64,000 nt of DNA from Ketogulonicigenium robustum (GTDB taxonomy: Bacteria; Pseudomonadota; Alphaproteobacteria; Rhodobacterales; Rhodobacteraceae), in contig NZ_CP019937.1 of assembly GCF_002117445.1 (NCBI RefSeq), positions 2,167,501 through 2,231,500 on the forward strand, in the 5' to 3' direction. The notes under the pieces were generated by a model. The model saw nothing but the letters and a program-made list of their open reading frames with translations. It did not search any database and had not been told where the DNA came from. Made by a program: the position numbers and the translations under genes. Of the stretch, positions 19,614-30,140 are shown one piece after another (position 1 is the first letter of the stretch; the number at the start of each line of letters is the position of its first letter).

Positions 19614-19981
19614 TACAGCACCTCCGGCGCAAGCGAGATGATTTTCATGAAGTTCTTTGCGCGCAGCTCGCGCACGACCGGCCCGAAAATACGGGTGCCG
19701 ACGGGCTCCATGTTGTTGTTGAGGATGACAGCCGCGTTGCGGTCAAAGCGGATGGCAGTGCCATCCTCGCGGCGGACTTCCTTGGCGGTGCGAACGACGA
19801 CGGCCTTGCGGACATCACCTTTCTTAACGCGGCCACGCGGAATAGCTTCCTTGACGGAAACGACAATAATGTCGCCCACGGAAGCATACCGGCGGTGCGA
19901 ACCGCCCAGAACCTTGATGCACTGAACTCGGCGAGCGCCGGAGTTATCAGCAACATCCAGGTTGGTCTGCATCTGGATCAT
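19613..19981 (-). CDS. rplN: 50S ribosomal protein L14
   Basis: A 122-residue protein with [20 protein letters not shown] and the signature around [20 protein letters not shown]. It follows rpsQ by 80 nt, and its stop overlaps the rplX start. Confidence 0.97.
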   Translation of the reverse strand: MIQMQTNLDVADNSGARRVQCIKVLGGSHRRYASVGDIIVVSVKEAIPRGRVKKGDVRKAVVVRTAKEVRREDGTAIRFDRNAAVILNNNMEPVGTRIFGPVVRELRAKNFMKIISLAPEVL

Positions 19982-20061
19982 GTGGTTTCTCCCGACCTTA
20001 CGGGGGCCTTGCAGTCAGGCCTTATCCCGGGGTTTCGATTAATAGGTCGCAAACGCCAGCA

Positions 20062-20292
20062 TTAGCCGACGACAACTTCCCAGCGCTTAGTCTTCGACTT
20101 CGGCGCACATTCCTGAATACGAACGCTGTCACCAACCTTGAAGGTGTTGGCTTCATCGTGCGCACGGTACTTTTTCGACTTACGAACGGTCTTCTGAAGC
20201 AGCGGGTGCTTGAAGCGACGTTCGACCAGAACGGTCACAGTTTGCTCGTTCTTGTCCGAGGTGACGACACCCTGAAGAATACGCTTAGGCAT
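20062..20292 (-). CDS. rpsQ: 30S ribosomal protein S17
   Basis: A 76-residue OB-fold protein with [37 protein letters not shown] and [19 protein letters not shown]. It starts 3 nt after the rpmC stop. Confidence 0.97.
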   Translation of the reverse strand: MPKRILQGVVTSDKNEQTVTVLVERRFKHPLLQKTVRKSKKYRAHDEANTFKVGDSVRIQECAPKSKTKRWEVVVG

Positions 20293-20295
20293 TTA

Positions 20296-20502
20296 TCAAG
20301 CCTCCGACGCGGCAGCAGCCGCTTTTTGGTTCAGAACAGTGTTCACACGCGCAACGTCACGACGGACTGCACGCATGCGGGCGCTATTCTCGAGTTGGCC
20401 GGTCGCCTGTTGGAAGCGCAGGTTAAACGCTTCCTTCTTCAGAGCGGTAAGATCTTCCCGAAGTTGCTCGGGCGTCTTGTCGCGCAGTTCTTGGGGTTTC
20501 AT
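20296..20502 (-). CDS. rpmC: 50S ribosomal protein L29
   Basis: A 68-residue helical-hairpin protein at the tunnel exit. It carries [32 protein letters not shown] and [15 protein letters not shown] chose the ATG at 20502 because GAGG lies 8 nt upstream; two earlier in-frame ATGs sit too close to or before that site. An unusual 220-nt gap separates it from rplP. Confidence 0.95.
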   Translation of the reverse strand: MKPQELRDKTPEQLREDLTALKKEAFNLRFQQATGQLENSARMRAVRRDVARVNTVLNQKAAAAASEA

Positions 20503-20722
20503 TCCCATGTCCTCTACTTGCACCAGAGGGCCCTTTTGAAGGTGACCCTGAGTCTGGTGGGTTATGTATGTCTAGAATTCGACCCGCTGCGCTTAGCACC
20601 CCCACCCCTGCGGCGCAAGGGCGAAAGACTCGCGCTGCGTCATATAGCGGACGGCGGGCGATAAATGCGAAATCGCCGCCCATTTCTGGACGGCGATCCC
20701 CTGTTCACACGCTTAAACCGGA
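20503..20722 (-). other. Long rplP-rpmC intercistronic region with a hairpin
   Basis: 220 nt where S10-operon genes are normally almost contiguous. It holds a hairpin (20653-20662 with 20672-20680, one bulged G). No recognisable coding frame or convincing promoter was seen. Confidence 0.5.
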
Positions 20723-21136
20723 TTACCAGTCTTCGCGGATCACGGTGCGGGTCTTGACCGGAAGCTTCATCGCGCCAAGGCGCAGTGCTTCGCGGGCGAC
20801 CGATTCGGCAACGCCGTCGATCTCGAACAGGATGCGGCCAGGCTTAACCTTGGCTGCCCAGTATTCGATCGAACCCTTACCTTTACCCATCCGGACTTCG
20901 GTGGGCTTACCGGTGACGGGCGTATCGGGGAAGATACGGATCCATACACGGCCTTGACGCTTCATGTGACGGGTGATCGCGCGGCGGGCCGCTTCGATCT
21001 GACGGGCTGTCACACGCTCCGGCTCGGTCGACTTCAGGGCGAAGGTACCGAAAGCCAGCGTCGAGCCGCCTTTCGCTTCGCCGTGGATCCGGCCTTTGTG
21101 GAGCTTACGGAATTTAGTACGCTTCGGTTGCAGCAT
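20723..21136 (-). CDS. rplP: 50S ribosomal protein L16
   Basis: A 137-residue protein at the peptidyl-transferase/5S region, with [25 protein letters not shown]-like [35 protein letters not shown] and [19 protein letters not shown]. It starts 12 nt after rpsC. Confidence 0.97.
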   Translation of the reverse strand: MLQPKRTKFRKLHKGRIHGEAKGGSTLAFGTFALKSTEPERVTARQIEAARRAITRHMKRQGRVWIRIFPDTPVTGKPTEVRMGKGKGSIEYWAAKVKPGRILFEIDGVAESVAREALRLGAMKLPVKTRTVIREDW

Positions 21137-21148
21137 CTGCTCTACTCC

Positions 21149-21865
21149 TTAGCGATCGCCGCGGCGATTGCCGGCGCCACGCGGAGCAGCAGATTCCTGC
21201 GCTTCGGTGATGCGACGGTCGTGCGCTTGCGGATCATGTTCCAGGATCTCGCCCTTGAAGATCCAAACCTTGATGCCGATGATACCATAGGCGGTCTGAG
21301 CTTCCGAGAGCGCGTAATCGATGTCGGCCCGCAGCGTGTGCAGCGGAACGCGGCCTTCGCGGTACCATTCGGTACGTGCGATTTCAGCGCCGCCCAAACG
21401 ACCAGCAACGTTCACACGAATGCCGAGGGCACCCATGCGCATTGCGTTTTGCACGGCGCGCTTCATGGCACGACGGAACGAAACGCGACGCTCGAGTTGC
21501 TGGGCGATGGATTCGCCAACCAGGGCAGCGTCCAGCTCGGGCTTGCGCACTTCAACGATGTTGAGGTGCAGTTCCGAGTCGGTCAGAGCCGAGAGCTTCT
21601 TGCGAAGGGTCTCGATGTCTGCGCCCTTTTTACCGATGATGACACCCGGACGAGCGGCATGGATCGTGACGCGGCACTTTTTGTGCGGACGCTCGATCAC
21701 AACATGGCTGATACCAGCCTGTTTGCACTCGGTGCGGACGAAATCTTTGATCTTCAGGTCTTCCAGCAGGAGGTTGCCGAAGTCCTTGGTATCGGCGTAC
21801 CAACGGCTGTCCCAGGTGCGGTTGACCTGGAGACGCATGCCGACGGGATTAACCTTGTTACCCAT
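21149..21865 (-). CDS. rpsC: 30S ribosomal protein S3
   Basis: A 238-residue head protein with an N-terminal KH domain ([19 protein letters not shown]) and the C-terminal S3 signature region around [21 protein letters not shown]3 forms part of the mRNA entry site. Its start overlaps the rplV stop as TAATG. Confidence 0.97.
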   Translation of the reverse strand: MGNKVNPVGMRLQVNRTWDSRWYADTKDFGNLLLEDLKIKDFVRTECKQAGISHVVIERPHKKCRVTIHAARPGVIIGKKGADIETLRKKLSALTDSELHLNIVEVRKPELDAALVGESIAQQLERRVSFRRAMKRAVQNAMRMGALGIRVNVAGRLGGAEIARTEWYREGRVPLHTLRADIDYALSEAQTAYGIIGIKVWIFKGEILEHDPQAHDRRITEAQESAAPRGAGNRRGDR

Positions 21866-22245
21866 TAGGCTTTCTCCTCGACCTGACGGACCGTGATAGT
21901 GATTTCCGAGAACGGCTTCATGATCTTACCGAAGCGGCCACGGGCACGCGGACGACCGCGCTTCATCACCAGGTTCTTACCAACAAAGGCTTCGGCAACG
22001 ATCAGGTTGTCGACGTCCAGGTTGTGGTTGTTCTCGGCGTTGGCAATCGCGGATTGCAGGCACTTCTTGACGTCCTGCGCGATACGCTTCTTCGAGAAGG
22101 TCAAGTCGGTCAGAGCCTTCTCAACCTTCTTGCCGCGGATCAGACCGGCGACGAGATTCAGTTTTTGCGGGCTGGTGCGAAGCATGCGGGCTTTCGCCAT
22201 CGCTTCGTTGTCAGCCACGCGGCGGGGATTAGCTGCCTTACCCAT
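21865..22245 (-). CDS. rplV: 50S ribosomal protein L22
   Basis: A 126-residue tunnel protein with [36 protein letters not shown] and the tunnel-loop segment [13 protein letters not shown]. The loop looks wild-type, with no macrolide-type deletion visible. It starts 3 nt after rpsS. Confidence 0.97.
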   Translation of the reverse strand: MGKAANPRRVADNEAMAKARMLRTSPQKLNLVAGLIRGKKVEKALTDLTFSKKRIAQDVKKCLQSAIANAENNHNLDVDNLIVAEAFVGKNLVMKRGRPRARGRFGKIMKPFSEITITVRQVEEKA

Positions 22246-22248
22246 GAC

Positions 22249-22527
22249 TTATTTCCGCTTCGCTTTTTTGTCCGCAGCGTGCCCGTAATAGGTACGGGTC
22301 GGCGAATATTCACCAAATTTTTGGCCGATCATTTCTTCGGTCACGGCAACGGGGATATGCTTATGCCCGTTGTAGACGCCAAACGTCAGACCGACAAATT
22401 GCGGCAGGATCGTCGAACGGCGCGACCAGATCTTGATCACTTCGTTACGGCCGGATTGACGCACGGCTTCGGCTTTCTTCAGCACGTAAGCGTCAACAAA
22501 AGGGCCTTTCCAAACAGAACGAGCCAT
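22249..22527 (-). CDS. rpsS: 30S ribosomal protein S19
   Basis: A 92-residue protein with [28 protein letters not shown]-like [15 protein letters not shown] and the signature [19 protein letters not shown]. It starts 3 nt after rplB. Confidence 0.97.
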   Translation of the reverse strand: MARSVWKGPFVDAYVLKKAEAVRQSGRNEVIKIWSRRSTILPQFVGLTFGVYNGHKHIPVAVTEEMIGQKFGEYSPTRTYYGHAADKKAKRK

Positions 22528-22530
22528 GGA

Positions 22531-23370
22531 TTAGCGTCCCTTCTTGGCGTGACGCGAACGAAGGATAAGCTTCGACGACGCCTTGTTCTTGTTACGGGTG
22601 CGGGTACCCTTAGTGCCCTTACCCCACGGGGTAACCGGGTGACGGCCACCCGAGGTGCGACCTTCACCACCACCGTGCGGGTGGTCGATCGGGTTCATCG
22701 AGACACCGCGAACGGTCGGACGGACGCCCATGTGGCGCTTACGACCGGCTTTACCCAGGTTCTGGTTCGAGTTGTCGGGGTTCGACACGGCACCAACGGT
22801 AGCCATGCATTCCTGACGGACCAGACGCAGCTCGCCCGAGGACAGGCGGATCTGAGCGTAGCCGCCATCGCGACCAACGAACTGAGCGTAGGTGCCTGCA
22901 GCGCGGGCCAATTGGCCGCCCTTGCCGGCTTTCAGTTCGACGTTGTGGACGATCGTACCGATAGGCATGCCCGAGAAAGGCATTGCGTTACCGGGTTTGA
23001 CGTCGGTTTTAGCGCCAGCAACAACTTGGTCGCCCACAGCCAAACGCTGGGGTGCCAGGATGTAGGCTTGTTCGCCATCTTCGTATTTGATCAGCGCGAT
23101 GAACGCAGTCCGGTTCGGGTCGTATTCGATCCGCTCAACGGTTGCTGCAACATCAAACTTACGACGCTTGAAATCCACAATGCGGTACAGGCGCTTTGCG
23201 CCACCGCCTTTGTGCCACATCGTGACGCGTCCGGTATTGTTCCGGCCACCCGACTTGGTCAGACCCTCGGTAAGGGTTTTGACAGGGCGACCTTTCCAAA
23301 GCTCCGAACGGTCGATCAGAACCAGCCCACGCTGGCCAGGCGTCGTCGGTTTGTACGACTTAAGTGCCAT
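22531..23370 (-). CDS. rplB: 50S ribosomal protein L2
   Basis: A 279-residue protein with the L2 core SGRNNTG-like [34 protein letters not shown] and the C-terminal signature [20 protein letters not shown], including the conserved histidine near the peptidyl-transferase centre. A perfect terminator-like hairpin lies 78 nt upstream of its ATG, between it and rplW. Confidence 0.97.
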   Translation of the reverse strand: MALKSYKPTTPGQRGLVLIDRSELWKGRPVKTLTEGLTKSGGRNNTGRVTMWHKGGGAKRLYRIVDFKRRKFDVAATVERIEYDPNRTAFIALIKYEDGEQAYILAPQRLAVGDQVVAGAKTDVKPGNAMPFSGMPIGTIVHNVELKAGKGGQLARAAGTYAQFVGRDGGYAQIRLSSGELRLVRQECMATVGAVSNPDNSNQNLGKAGRKRHMGVRPTVRGVSMNPIDHPHGGGEGRTSGGRHPVTPWGKGTKGTRTRNKNKASSKLILRSRHAKKGR

Positions 23371-23443
23371 GCTTCTGTCTTCCGTTTGCTTTGCGGGCGG
23401 TCAAGCCCGACACGTGAAGGGCCCCGAAGGTCCCGTTAGGCGT

Positions 23444-23476
23444 AAAAGCTGCGGCCGGGACGAATCCCGGCCGCAG
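23444..23476 (-). terminator. Terminator-like hairpin inside the S10 operon, between rplW and rplB
   Basis: A perfect 12-bp stem with a 4-nt loop (23449-23460 and 23465-23476) followed on the minus strand by CTTTTAC. It has the shape of an intrinsic terminator or attenuator, 15 nt past the rplW stop and 78 nt before the rplB start. Confidence 0.6.
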
Positions 23477-23491
23477 AATGGGCAGTCCCTA

Positions 23492-23788
23492 TTAGAGACC
23501 GGTCGAAACGTCAATGGTGTTACCCTCAACCAGGGTAACATAAGCCTTTTTGACGTCCTTGCGGGTGCCGACGACACCGCGGAAACGCTTGACCTTGCCT
23601 TTGGTGATGGTCGTGTTCACGGCCTTCACCTTGACACCGAAGAGGGCTTCGACAGCGCCCTTGATCTGCGGCTTGGTCGCGTCGATCGCAACTTCGAAGA
23701 CAACAGCGTTCGATTCCGACGCCAGAGTTGCCTTTTCGGTGACGATCGGCTTGCGGATCACATCGTACTGTTCGGGTTTGGCGGTCAT
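23492..23788 (-). CDS. rplW: 50S ribosomal protein L23
   Basis: A 98-residue tunnel-exit protein that docks trigger factor and SRP. It shows [38 protein letters not shown] and [19 protein letters not shown]. Its ATG overlaps the rplD stop as ATGA. A strong hairpin follows its stop. Confidence 0.97.
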   Translation of the reverse strand: MTAKPEQYDVIRKPIVTEKATLASESNAVVFEVAIDATKPQIKGAVEALFGVKVKAVNTTITKGKVKRFRGVVGTRKDVKKAYVTLVEGNTIDVSTGL

Positions 23789-24405
23789 TTCAGACGAGCC
23801 TCCAGAGCTTCGACAGCTGCTTTGGTGAGCACCAGGGTGTCACTGCGCAGGATGTCGTAGACGTTCGCGCCCATGGTGGGCAGAACATCCAGGTTAGCGA
23901 TGTTGCGCGCGGCGCGGGCAAAGCCCTCATCAACGGCAGCACCGTCGATCACCAGCGCACGCTTCCAGCCCAGATTCGCAACTTGCTTTGCCAGCAGTGC
24001 GGTCTTGGCTTCGGCCATCGTCGCAGCTTCGATGATGACCAGCTCGCCTGCTTTGACTTTAGCCGACAGGGCGTGCTTCAGACCCAAAGCGCGGAACTTC
24101 TTGGTCAGGTCATGCTCGTGCGAACGCGGGGTCGGGCCTTTGTAGACGCCACCGTGACGGAAGATCGGGGCCTTCTTGGAACCGTGACGAGCGCCACCGG
24201 TACCTTTTTGGCGGTAGATCTTCTTGGTCGAGTAGCTGACTTCCGACTTGCCCAGAACCTTGTGGGTCCCTTGTTGGGCGCGTGCACGCTGCCAACGAAC
24301 CAGACGGTGCAGAATGTCTGCACGCGGCTCTAGTGCGAAGATCGCGTCGTTGAGTTCGACGGAACCGGCGGCGCCGCCGTCGAGATTGATTGCATCAATC
24401 TTCAT
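23785..24405 (-). CDS. rplD: 50S ribosomal protein L4
   Basis: A 206-residue protein with a tunnel loop ([24 protein letters not shown] region) and a globular domain ending in [12 protein letters not shown]. In gammaproteobacteria L4 also represses its own S10 operon; no comparable leader is recognised here. It overlaps rplC and rplW by ATGA. Confidence 0.97.
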   Translation of the reverse strand: MKIDAINLDGGAAGSVELNDAIFALEPRADILHRLVRWQRARAQQGTHKVLGKSEVSYSTKKIYRQKGTGGARHGSKKAPIFRHGGVYKGPTPRSHEHDLTKKFRALGLKHALSAKVKAGELVIIEAATMAEAKTALLAKQVANLGWKRALVIDGAAVDEGFARAARNIANLDVLPTMGANVYDILRSDTLVLTKAAVEALEARLK

Positions 24406-25115
24406 TGTTCGCCTCCTTCAACGGCAACAGCCGTTTCGCGCAGAGCGGCCGGGAACTGAACGTTCTCAGCCATCTTCTTCTTGACGGCATCCTTGATGGT
24501 GACCCAGCCACCCTTGCTACCCGGGACGGCGCCCTTCACCATGATCAGGCCACGGGCCGAATCGGTGCGGACGACTTGCAGGTTTTGGGTAGTGACGCGG
24601 GCCGAACCCATGTGACCAGCCATCTTCTTACCTTTGAAGATGCGGCCCGGATCCTGACATTGGCCAACCGAACCGTGCGAACGGTGCGAAACCGACACAC
24701 CGTGCGAAGCGCGCAAACCACCGAAGTTGTGACGCTTCATAACACCGGCAAAGCCTTTACCGATCGACGTGCCCGAGATGTCAACGAATTGACCCGAGAC
24801 GTAGTGATCAGCAATGATTTCGGCGCCAACGGGAATCAGATTCTCGGCGGCGACGCGGAATTCGGCAACCTTGCGCTTGGGCTCGACCTTGGCCGCAGCG
24901 AAGTGGCCGCGCATCGGAGCCGAAACGTTCTTGGCTTTCGCAGTACCCGCGCCCAGCTGAACGGCGGTGTAGCCATCCTTTTCGACGGTGCGTTGTGCGA
25001 CGACCTGAAGGTTATCGAGTTGCAGAACAGTAACCGGAACCTGACGGCCGTCCTCGAGGAACAGGCGGGTCATGCCGATTTTTTTAGCGATAGTGCCTGA
25101 ACGCAGAGCAGTCAT
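24402..25115 (-). CDS. rplC: 50S ribosomal protein L3
   Basis: A 237-residue protein with [34 protein letters not shown] and [20 protein letters not shown] leading to [16 protein letters not shown]. It reaches into the peptidyl-transferase centre. It starts 12 nt after rpsJ and overlaps rplD. The C-terminal tail AVAVEGGEQ extends slightly beyond the usual end. Confidence 0.97.
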   Translation of the reverse strand: MTALRSGTIAKKIGMTRLFLEDGRQVPVTVLQLDNLQVVAQRTVEKDGYTAVQLGAGTAKAKNVSAPMRGHFAAAKVEPKRKVAEFRVAAENLIPVGAEIIADHYVSGQFVDISGTSIGKGFAGVMKRHNFGGLRASHGVSVSHRSHGSVGQCQDPGRIFKGKKMAGHMGSARVTTQNLQVVRTDSARGLIMVKGAVPGSKGGWVTIKDAVKKKMAENVQFPAALRETAVAVEGGEQ

Positions 25116-25127
25116 TTTCTACCCTCC

Positions 25128-25442
25128 TCAGACCTTGATCTCGACGTCAACGCCAGCAGCGAGGTCGAGCTTCATCAGCGCGTCCACGGTTTGCGGGGTC
25201 GGATCGACGATGTCCAGAAGACGCTTGTGCGTACGGATCTCGAACTGGTCGCGCGACTTCTTGTCGATGTGCGGGCCACGAAGAACCGTGAACTTCTCGA
25301 TTTTGTTGGGAAGGGGGATCGGTCCACGGACCGAGGCACCCGTACGCTTCGCGGTCGAAACGATCTCGGCGGTGCTGGCATCCAGCACGCGGAAATCGAA
25401 CGCCTTGAGGCGGATGCGAATGGTTTGGCTTTGTGCGGCCAT
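25128..25442 (-). CDS. rpsJ: 30S ribosomal protein S10
   Basis: A 104-residue protein with [37 protein letters not shown] and [21 protein letters not shown]10 is also the transcription-antitermination partner NusE and binds NusG, encoded at 42199-42732. It opens the S10 operon, 153 nt after tuf1, and the gap contains a hairpin. Confidence 0.97.
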   Translation of the reverse strand: MAAQSQTIRIRLKAFDFRVLDASTAEIVSTAKRTGASVRGPIPLPNKIEKFTVLRGPHIDKKSRDQFEIRTHKRLLDIVDPTPQTVDALMKLDLAAGVDVEIKV

Positions 25443-25522
25443 TTTATTGCCTTTCGCGGCTTAAGGTTGAGAGGTGAGTGGGCGGGATTGCACAGCCACA
25501 TCGAACCTAAATTCGTAAGCGC

Positions 25523-25547
25523 ACAGGGCGGGTTTTTCCCGCCCTGT
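25523..25547 (-). terminator. Hairpin between tuf1 and rpsJ
   Basis: Perfect 10-bp stem with a 5-nt T/A loop (25523-25532 with 25538-25547), without a T-tract on the minus side. A TTGACA hexamer (25545-25550, minus strand) overlaps it, but no -10 box follows at a proper distance. Confidence 0.45.
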
Positions 25548-25595
25548 CAAGGCCCCTTTTACGGAGCGAACCCAGAAACCGTCAGAAACTGACGA

Positions 25596-26771
25596 TTACT
25601 TGATGATTTTAGCGACGACGCCAGCGCCGACGGTGCGGCCGCCTTCGCGGATAGCGAAGCGGAGCTTCTCTTCCATGGCGATCGGGGCGATCAGCGTGAC
25701 GTTGAACTTCAGGTTGTCGCCCGGCATCACCATTTCGGTGCCAGCAGGCAGTTCAACCGTGCCGGTCACGTCGGTGGTGCGGAAGTAGAATTGCGGACGG
25801 TAGTTCGCAAAGAACGGCGTGTGACGGCCGCCTTCTTCCTTGGTCAGGATATAGGCTTCAGCTTCAAATTCGGTGTGCGGGGTAACCGAACCGGGCTTGA
25901 CCAGAACTTGGCCACGCTCAACGCCGTCACGGTCAACGCCGCGCAGCAGCGCGCCGATGTTGTCGCCAGCCTCTCCGCGGTCCAGCAGCTTGCGGAACAT
26001 TTCAACGCCCGTGCAAACCGACTTCTTCGTGTCGCGGATGCCGACGATTTCGACTTCGTCGCCAACGTTGATCACGCCACGCTCAACACGGCCGGTCACA
26101 ACAGTACCACGACCCGAGATCGAGAAAACGTCTTCGATCGGCATCAGGAACGGCTGGTCAACAGCACGTGCAGGCGTCGGGATGTACGAATCGACAGCGG
26201 CCATCAGCGCGCGGATCGAATCTTCACCGATGTCTTTACGCTCGCCGATCAGCGCTTGGTAAGCCGAACCTTGGATGACAGGAATGTCATCGCCAGGGTA
26301 TTCGTACGACGAGAACAGTTCGCGGATTTCCATCTCGACCAGCTCGATCAGCTCGGCGTCGTCGACAAGGTCAACCTTGTTCATGTAGCACACCATGTAG
26401 GGAATACCCACTTGGCGGCCCAGCAGGATGTGCTCGCGCGTTTGCGGCATCGGGCCGTCCGACGCAGCACAAACCAGAATAGCGCCGTCCATCTGCGCTG
26501 CACCCGTGATCATGTTCTTCACGTAGTCGGCGTGGCCGGGGCAGTCGACGTGCGCATAGTGACGCGCTTCGGTCTCGTACTCAACGTGAGCCGTCGAGAT
26601 CGTGATCCCGCGTGCACGCTCTTCCGGCGCACCGTCAATTTGGTCGTAAGCGCGGAACTCACCAAAGTACTTGGTGATCGCTGCCGTCAGAGTCGTCTTG
26701 CCGTGGTCAACGTGGCCAATCGTGCCAATGTTAACGTGCGGCTTGTTACGTTCAAACTTTGCCTTTGCCAT
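25596..26771 (-). CDS. tuf: Elongation factor Tu, copy 1
   Basis: A 391-residue translational GTPase that delivers aminoacyl-tRNA. It has G1 GHVDHGKTT (19-27), the effector GITI region, G3 DCPGHADY, G4 NKVDL and the beta-barrel domains II and III ending in [15 protein letters not shown]. It closes the str operon rpsL-rpsG-fusA-tuf. Its coding sequence, from 6 nt before the ATG to the last base of the stop codon, is identical to the second copy at 45426-46601, which implies ongoing gene conversion. Confidence 0.98.
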   Translation of the reverse strand: MAKAKFERNKPHVNIGTIGHVDHGKTTLTAAITKYFGEFRAYDQIDGAPEERARGITISTAHVEYETEARHYAHVDCPGHADYVKNMITGAAQMDGAILVCAASDGPMPQTREHILLGRQVGIPYMVCYMNKVDLVDDAELIELVEMEIRELFSSYEYPGDDIPVIQGSAYQALIGERKDIGEDSIRALMAAVDSYIPTPARAVDQPFLMPIEDVFSISGRGTVVTGRVERGVINVGDEVEIVGIRDTKKSVCTGVEMFRKLLDRGEAGDNIGALLRGVDRDGVERGQVLVKPGSVTPHTEFEAEAYILTKEEGGRHTPFFANYRPQFYFRTTDVTGTVELPAGTEMVMPGDNLKFNVTLIAPIAMEEKLRFAIREGGRTVGAGVVAKIIK

Positions 26772-26777
26772 GATGGC
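25596..26777 (-). repeat. Identical tuf repeat, copy 1
   Basis: 1182 bp identical to 45426-46607 by line-by-line comparison. Identity stops exactly at the stop codon on one side and 6 nt before the ATG on the other. Same orientation, about 19.8 kb apart. Confidence 0.95.
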
Positions 26778-26830
26778 TCCTTCAGAGATTTGGTCAGGCG
26801 GCTAAGCGCCGATTTCCAATGGGGTCAGCA

Positions 26831-26852
26831 GGCGGGCCGTCACCGGCCCGCC
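26831..26852 (-). other. Hairpin between fusA and tuf1
   Basis: 8-bp GC stem (26831-26838 with 26845-26852) just past the fusA stop. No T-tract follows, so a processing or stability role is more likely than termination. Confidence 0.4.
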
Positions 26853-26860
26853 CCGCCTGA

Positions 26861-28978
26861 TCAGGCGTATTTCTTCTGGATCTCTTGCGAGATGTTTTCC
26901 GGCACTGCGTCGTAGTGATCGAACAGCATCGTGAACTGCGCGCGACCCGAGGACATCGAACGCAGGTTGTTGATGTAGCCGAACATGTTCGCCAGCGGGA
27001 CCATTGCGTTGATCACGTTCGCATTGCCGCGGGTATCTTGGCCTTGGACCATACCACGACGCGAGGTCAGATCGCCGATGATCGAACCGGTGTATTCGTC
27101 CGGCGTGACCACTTCGACCTTCATGATCGGCTCGAGCAGCTTGGCGCCAGCCTTTTTCAGGCCGTCACGCATAGCTGCGCGGGTTGCGATTTCGAACGCC
27201 AGAACCGACGAGTCGACGTCGTGGAAAGCACCGTCAACCAGAGCAACCTTGAAGTCGATAACCGGGAAGCCTGCCAGCGGACCCGAGTCCATGACCGACT
27301 TGATACCCTTTTCGACGCCGGGGATGTATTCTTTGGGAACAGCACCACCAACGATTTTCGATTCGAACGAGTAACCCTCGCCCGGCTCGGTCGGACGGAT
27401 CTCGAGCTTGACGCGCGCGAACTGGCCGGTACCACCGGTCTGTTTCTTGTGCGTGTAGTCGATATCGGCCGGGCCCGAGATGGTCTCGCGATAAGCCACT
27501 TGCGGCGCACCGATGTTTGCCTCGACCTTGAACTCGCGACGCATACGGTCGACGAGGATGTCGAGGTGCAGCTCGCCCATGCCCTTCATGATGGTCTGGC
27601 CCGACTCGAGGTCGGTTTCGACGCGGAAGGACGGGTCTTCGGCAGCCAAGCGTTGCAGGGCCAGGCCCATCTTTTCTTGGTCGGCCTTCGACTTGGGCTC
27701 GACAGCGATCTCGATCACCGGCTCGGGGAAGGTCATGGTTTCCAGAACCACCGGGTTTGCCGGGTCACACAGGGTGTCACCGGTGGTGGTTTCTTTCAGA
27801 CCAGCCAGCGCGATGATGTCGCCAGCATACGCTTCGTCGATTTCTTCGCGGTTGATCGCGTGCATCATCATCATACGGCCGACACGCTCGCGCTTGCCTT
27901 TGGTCGAGTTGATGAGCTGATCGCCCTTCTTCAGAACGCCCGAGTAGATGCGGGTGAACGTCAGCGAGCCCACAAAGGGGTCGTTCATGATCTTGAACGC
28001 CAGCGACGAGAACGGTTGGCTATCGTCGGCCGAACGGGCGATGTTACGCTCTTCGGTTTCGTCGCCGGGTGCGAAGCCCATGTAGGCGGGCACGTCGAGC
28101 GGCGAAGGCAGGTAGTCGATCACGGCGTTGAGCAGGGGCTGAACGCCCTTGTTCTTGAATGCCGAACCGGCCAGAACCGGAACGAAAGCCATCTTCAGCG
28201 TACCCTTGCGGATCAGCTTGCGCAGCTCTTCGTTCGAAGGCTCGGTACCTTCCAGGTAAGCTTCCATCGCAGCGTCGTCCATCTCAACAGCCAGTTCGAC
28301 CAGCGTGGCGCGACGGGTTTCAGCTTCTTCTTTCAGCTCAGTGCGGATGGGCTGGTGAATCCAGCTCGCACCAAGGTCTTCGCCTTGGTACACCCACTCT
28401 TCCATGGTGATCAGGTCGACGATGCCTTCCAGCTTGTCTTCTGCACCGATCGGGAAAGCAACGGGGGCCGGGGTGGCGCCAGTGCGGTCCTTGATCATGT
28501 CCAGACACTTCTGGAAGTCGGCGCCGATCTTGTCCATCTTGTTGACGAACACGATGCGCGGCACCTTGTAGCGGTCAGCCTGACGCCAGACCGTTTCGGT
28601 CTGGGGTTCGACACCGGCGTTGGCGTCGAGCAGGGCAACAGCACCATCAAGAACAGCCAACGAACGTTCGACTTCAATGGTGAAGTCAACGTGTCCGGGG
28701 GTGTCGATGATGTTGAAGCGGTGCTTCGGCGAAATCGGGTCGGTACCGTTGTAGGTCTGTTCCCAGAACGTCGTCGTCGCAGCCGAGGTAATGGTGATAC
28801 CCCGCTCTTGCTCCTGCTCCATCCAGTCCATGGTCGCGGCGCCGTCGTGGACTTCGCCGATCTTATGGGACTTGCCGGTGTAGTACAGGATGCGCTCGGT
28901 CGTCGTGGTTTTACCCGCGTCGATGTGCGCCATAATCCCGAAGTTGCGGTAGAGGTTCAGCGGATAATCGCGTGCCAT
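26861..28978 (-). CDS. fusA: Elongation factor G
   Basis: A 705-residue translocase GTPase: G1 [12 protein letters not shown] (17-28), G3 DTPGHVDF, G4 NKMDK, domain II, and the domain III-V region with [18 protein letters not shown] and [15 protein letters not shown]. It moves tRNA-mRNA through the ribosome. It lies 12 nt after rpsG and 83 nt before tuf1 in the str operon. The sequence corresponds to canonical EF-G 1 rather than an EF-G 2 paralogue. Confidence 0.98.
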   Translation of the reverse strand: MARDYPLNLYRNFGIMAHIDAGKTTTTERILYYTGKSHKIGEVHDGAATMDWMEQEQERGITITSAATTTFWEQTYNGTDPISPKHRFNIIDTPGHVDFTIEVERSLAVLDGAVALLDANAGVEPQTETVWRQADRYKVPRIVFVNKMDKIGADFQKCLDMIKDRTGATPAPVAFPIGAEDKLEGIVDLITMEEWVYQGEDLGASWIHQPIRTELKEEAETRRATLVELAVEMDDAAMEAYLEGTEPSNEELRKLIRKGTLKMAFVPVLAGSAFKNKGVQPLLNAVIDYLPSPLDVPAYMGFAPGDETEERNIARSADDSQPFSSLAFKIMNDPFVGSLTFTRIYSGVLKKGDQLINSTKGKRERVGRMMMMHAINREEIDEAYAGDIIALAGLKETTTGDTLCDPANPVVLETMTFPEPVIEIAVEPKSKADQEKMGLALQRLAAEDPSFRVETDLESGQTIMKGMGELHLDILVDRMRREFKVEANIGAPQVAYRETISGPADIDYTHKKQTGGTGQFARVKLEIRPTEPGEGYSFESKIVGGAVPKEYIPGVEKGIKSVMDSGPLAGFPVIDFKVALVDGAFHDVDSSVLAFEIATRAAMRDGLKKAGAKLLEPIMKVEVVTPDEYTGSIIGDLTSRRGMVQGQDTRGNANVINAMVPLANMFGYINNLRSMSSGRAQFTMLFDHYDAVPENISQEIQKKYA

Positions 28979-28990
28979 GGATAGACTTCC

Positions 28991-29464
<474 letters not shown>

Positions 29465-29470
29465 TCAACC

Positions 29471-29842
29471 TCACTTCGGACGCTTGGCGCCGTACTTCGA
29501 ACGGCGTTGCTTACGGTTCTTGACGCCTTGGGTATCCAAAACGCCGCGCAGGATGTGGTAACGCACACCGGGCAAGTCCTTGACGCGGCCGCCACGGATC
29601 AGCACGACCGAGTGCTCTTGCAGGTTGTGGCTTTCACCAGGAATGTAGCTGATGACCTCGAAGCTGTTGGTCAGGCGCACTTTGGCGACCTTACGCATAG
29701 CCGAGTTCGGCTTCTTCGGAGTCGTCGTGTAAACGCGGGTGCAAACACCACGCTTTTGCGGGCACCCTTCCAGGTGCTGCGACTTCGACTTTGTCACTTT
29801 CGGCTGCCGCGGTTTGCGGATCAGCTGTTGGATCGTTGGCAT
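29471..29842 (-). CDS. rpsL: 30S ribosomal protein S12
   Basis: A 123-residue decoding-centre protein with [12 protein letters not shown], the [13 protein letters not shown] block containing Lys43, and [16 protein letters not shown] with the second streptomycin-related lysine; both are wild-type. The ATG at 29842 gives the standard N-terminus; the frame continues upstream without similarity. It is the first gene of the str operon, 223 nt downstream of the predicted start of a strong promoter. Confidence 0.97.
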   Translation of the reverse strand: MPTIQQLIRKPRQPKVTKSKSQHLEGCPQKRGVCTRVYTTTPKKPNSAMRKVAKVRLTNSFEVISYIPGESHNLQEHSVVLIRGGRVKDLPGVRYHILRGVLDTQGVKNRKQRRSKYGAKRPK

Positions 29843-30071
29843 TGGGCTGTGTTCCCCGCTTCCTAACAATTGTATGCGGCCCCGAAGGTCCGCGGTTTCG
29901 ATGGATGCCTTGCGACATCCGCAAAGCACAAAAAACCCGCAATGTTCACGCAACCTGCAGAACAATGCGGTGGGTCTCGCAGAGGATGGGGGCTTTGCCA
30001 GCCCGCATCATGACCTTAGACTATCCCTATGTGTCCCCACAGGGCACACTGCGCCCTTAGGTTCAGGCGGT

Positions 30072-30100
30072 TCTATAGGCAGAGTCGCCGCAGGTGTCAA
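30072..30100 (-). promoter_or_regulatory. Strong sigma-70 promoter of the str operon
   Basis: Perfect TTGACA (30095-30100), 17-nt spacer and TATAGA (30072-30077) on the minus strand. Predicted transcription starts near 30065, leaving a leader of about 220 nt before rpsL. The leader (29843-30065) holds no evident open frame or strong stem. Confidence 0.75.
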
Positions 30101-30140
30101 CCGCTGGCGCGGCCCCCTGCCCGCCTTTGCCCGCCTGCCG

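Noticed and set aside
25545-25550. TTGACA before rpsJ as a promoter -35 box
   Set aside because: No -10 box at 15-19 nt; the hexamer is part of the flank of a perfect hairpin.
26885-28984. 699-codon open frame opposite fusA
   Set aside because: Antisense shadow of EF-G; no start signal or homology.
29869-29874. TACAAT near rpsL as a proximal promoter
   Set aside because: No matching -35 box at proper distance; the TTGACA/TATAGA pair at 30072-30100 is far better.
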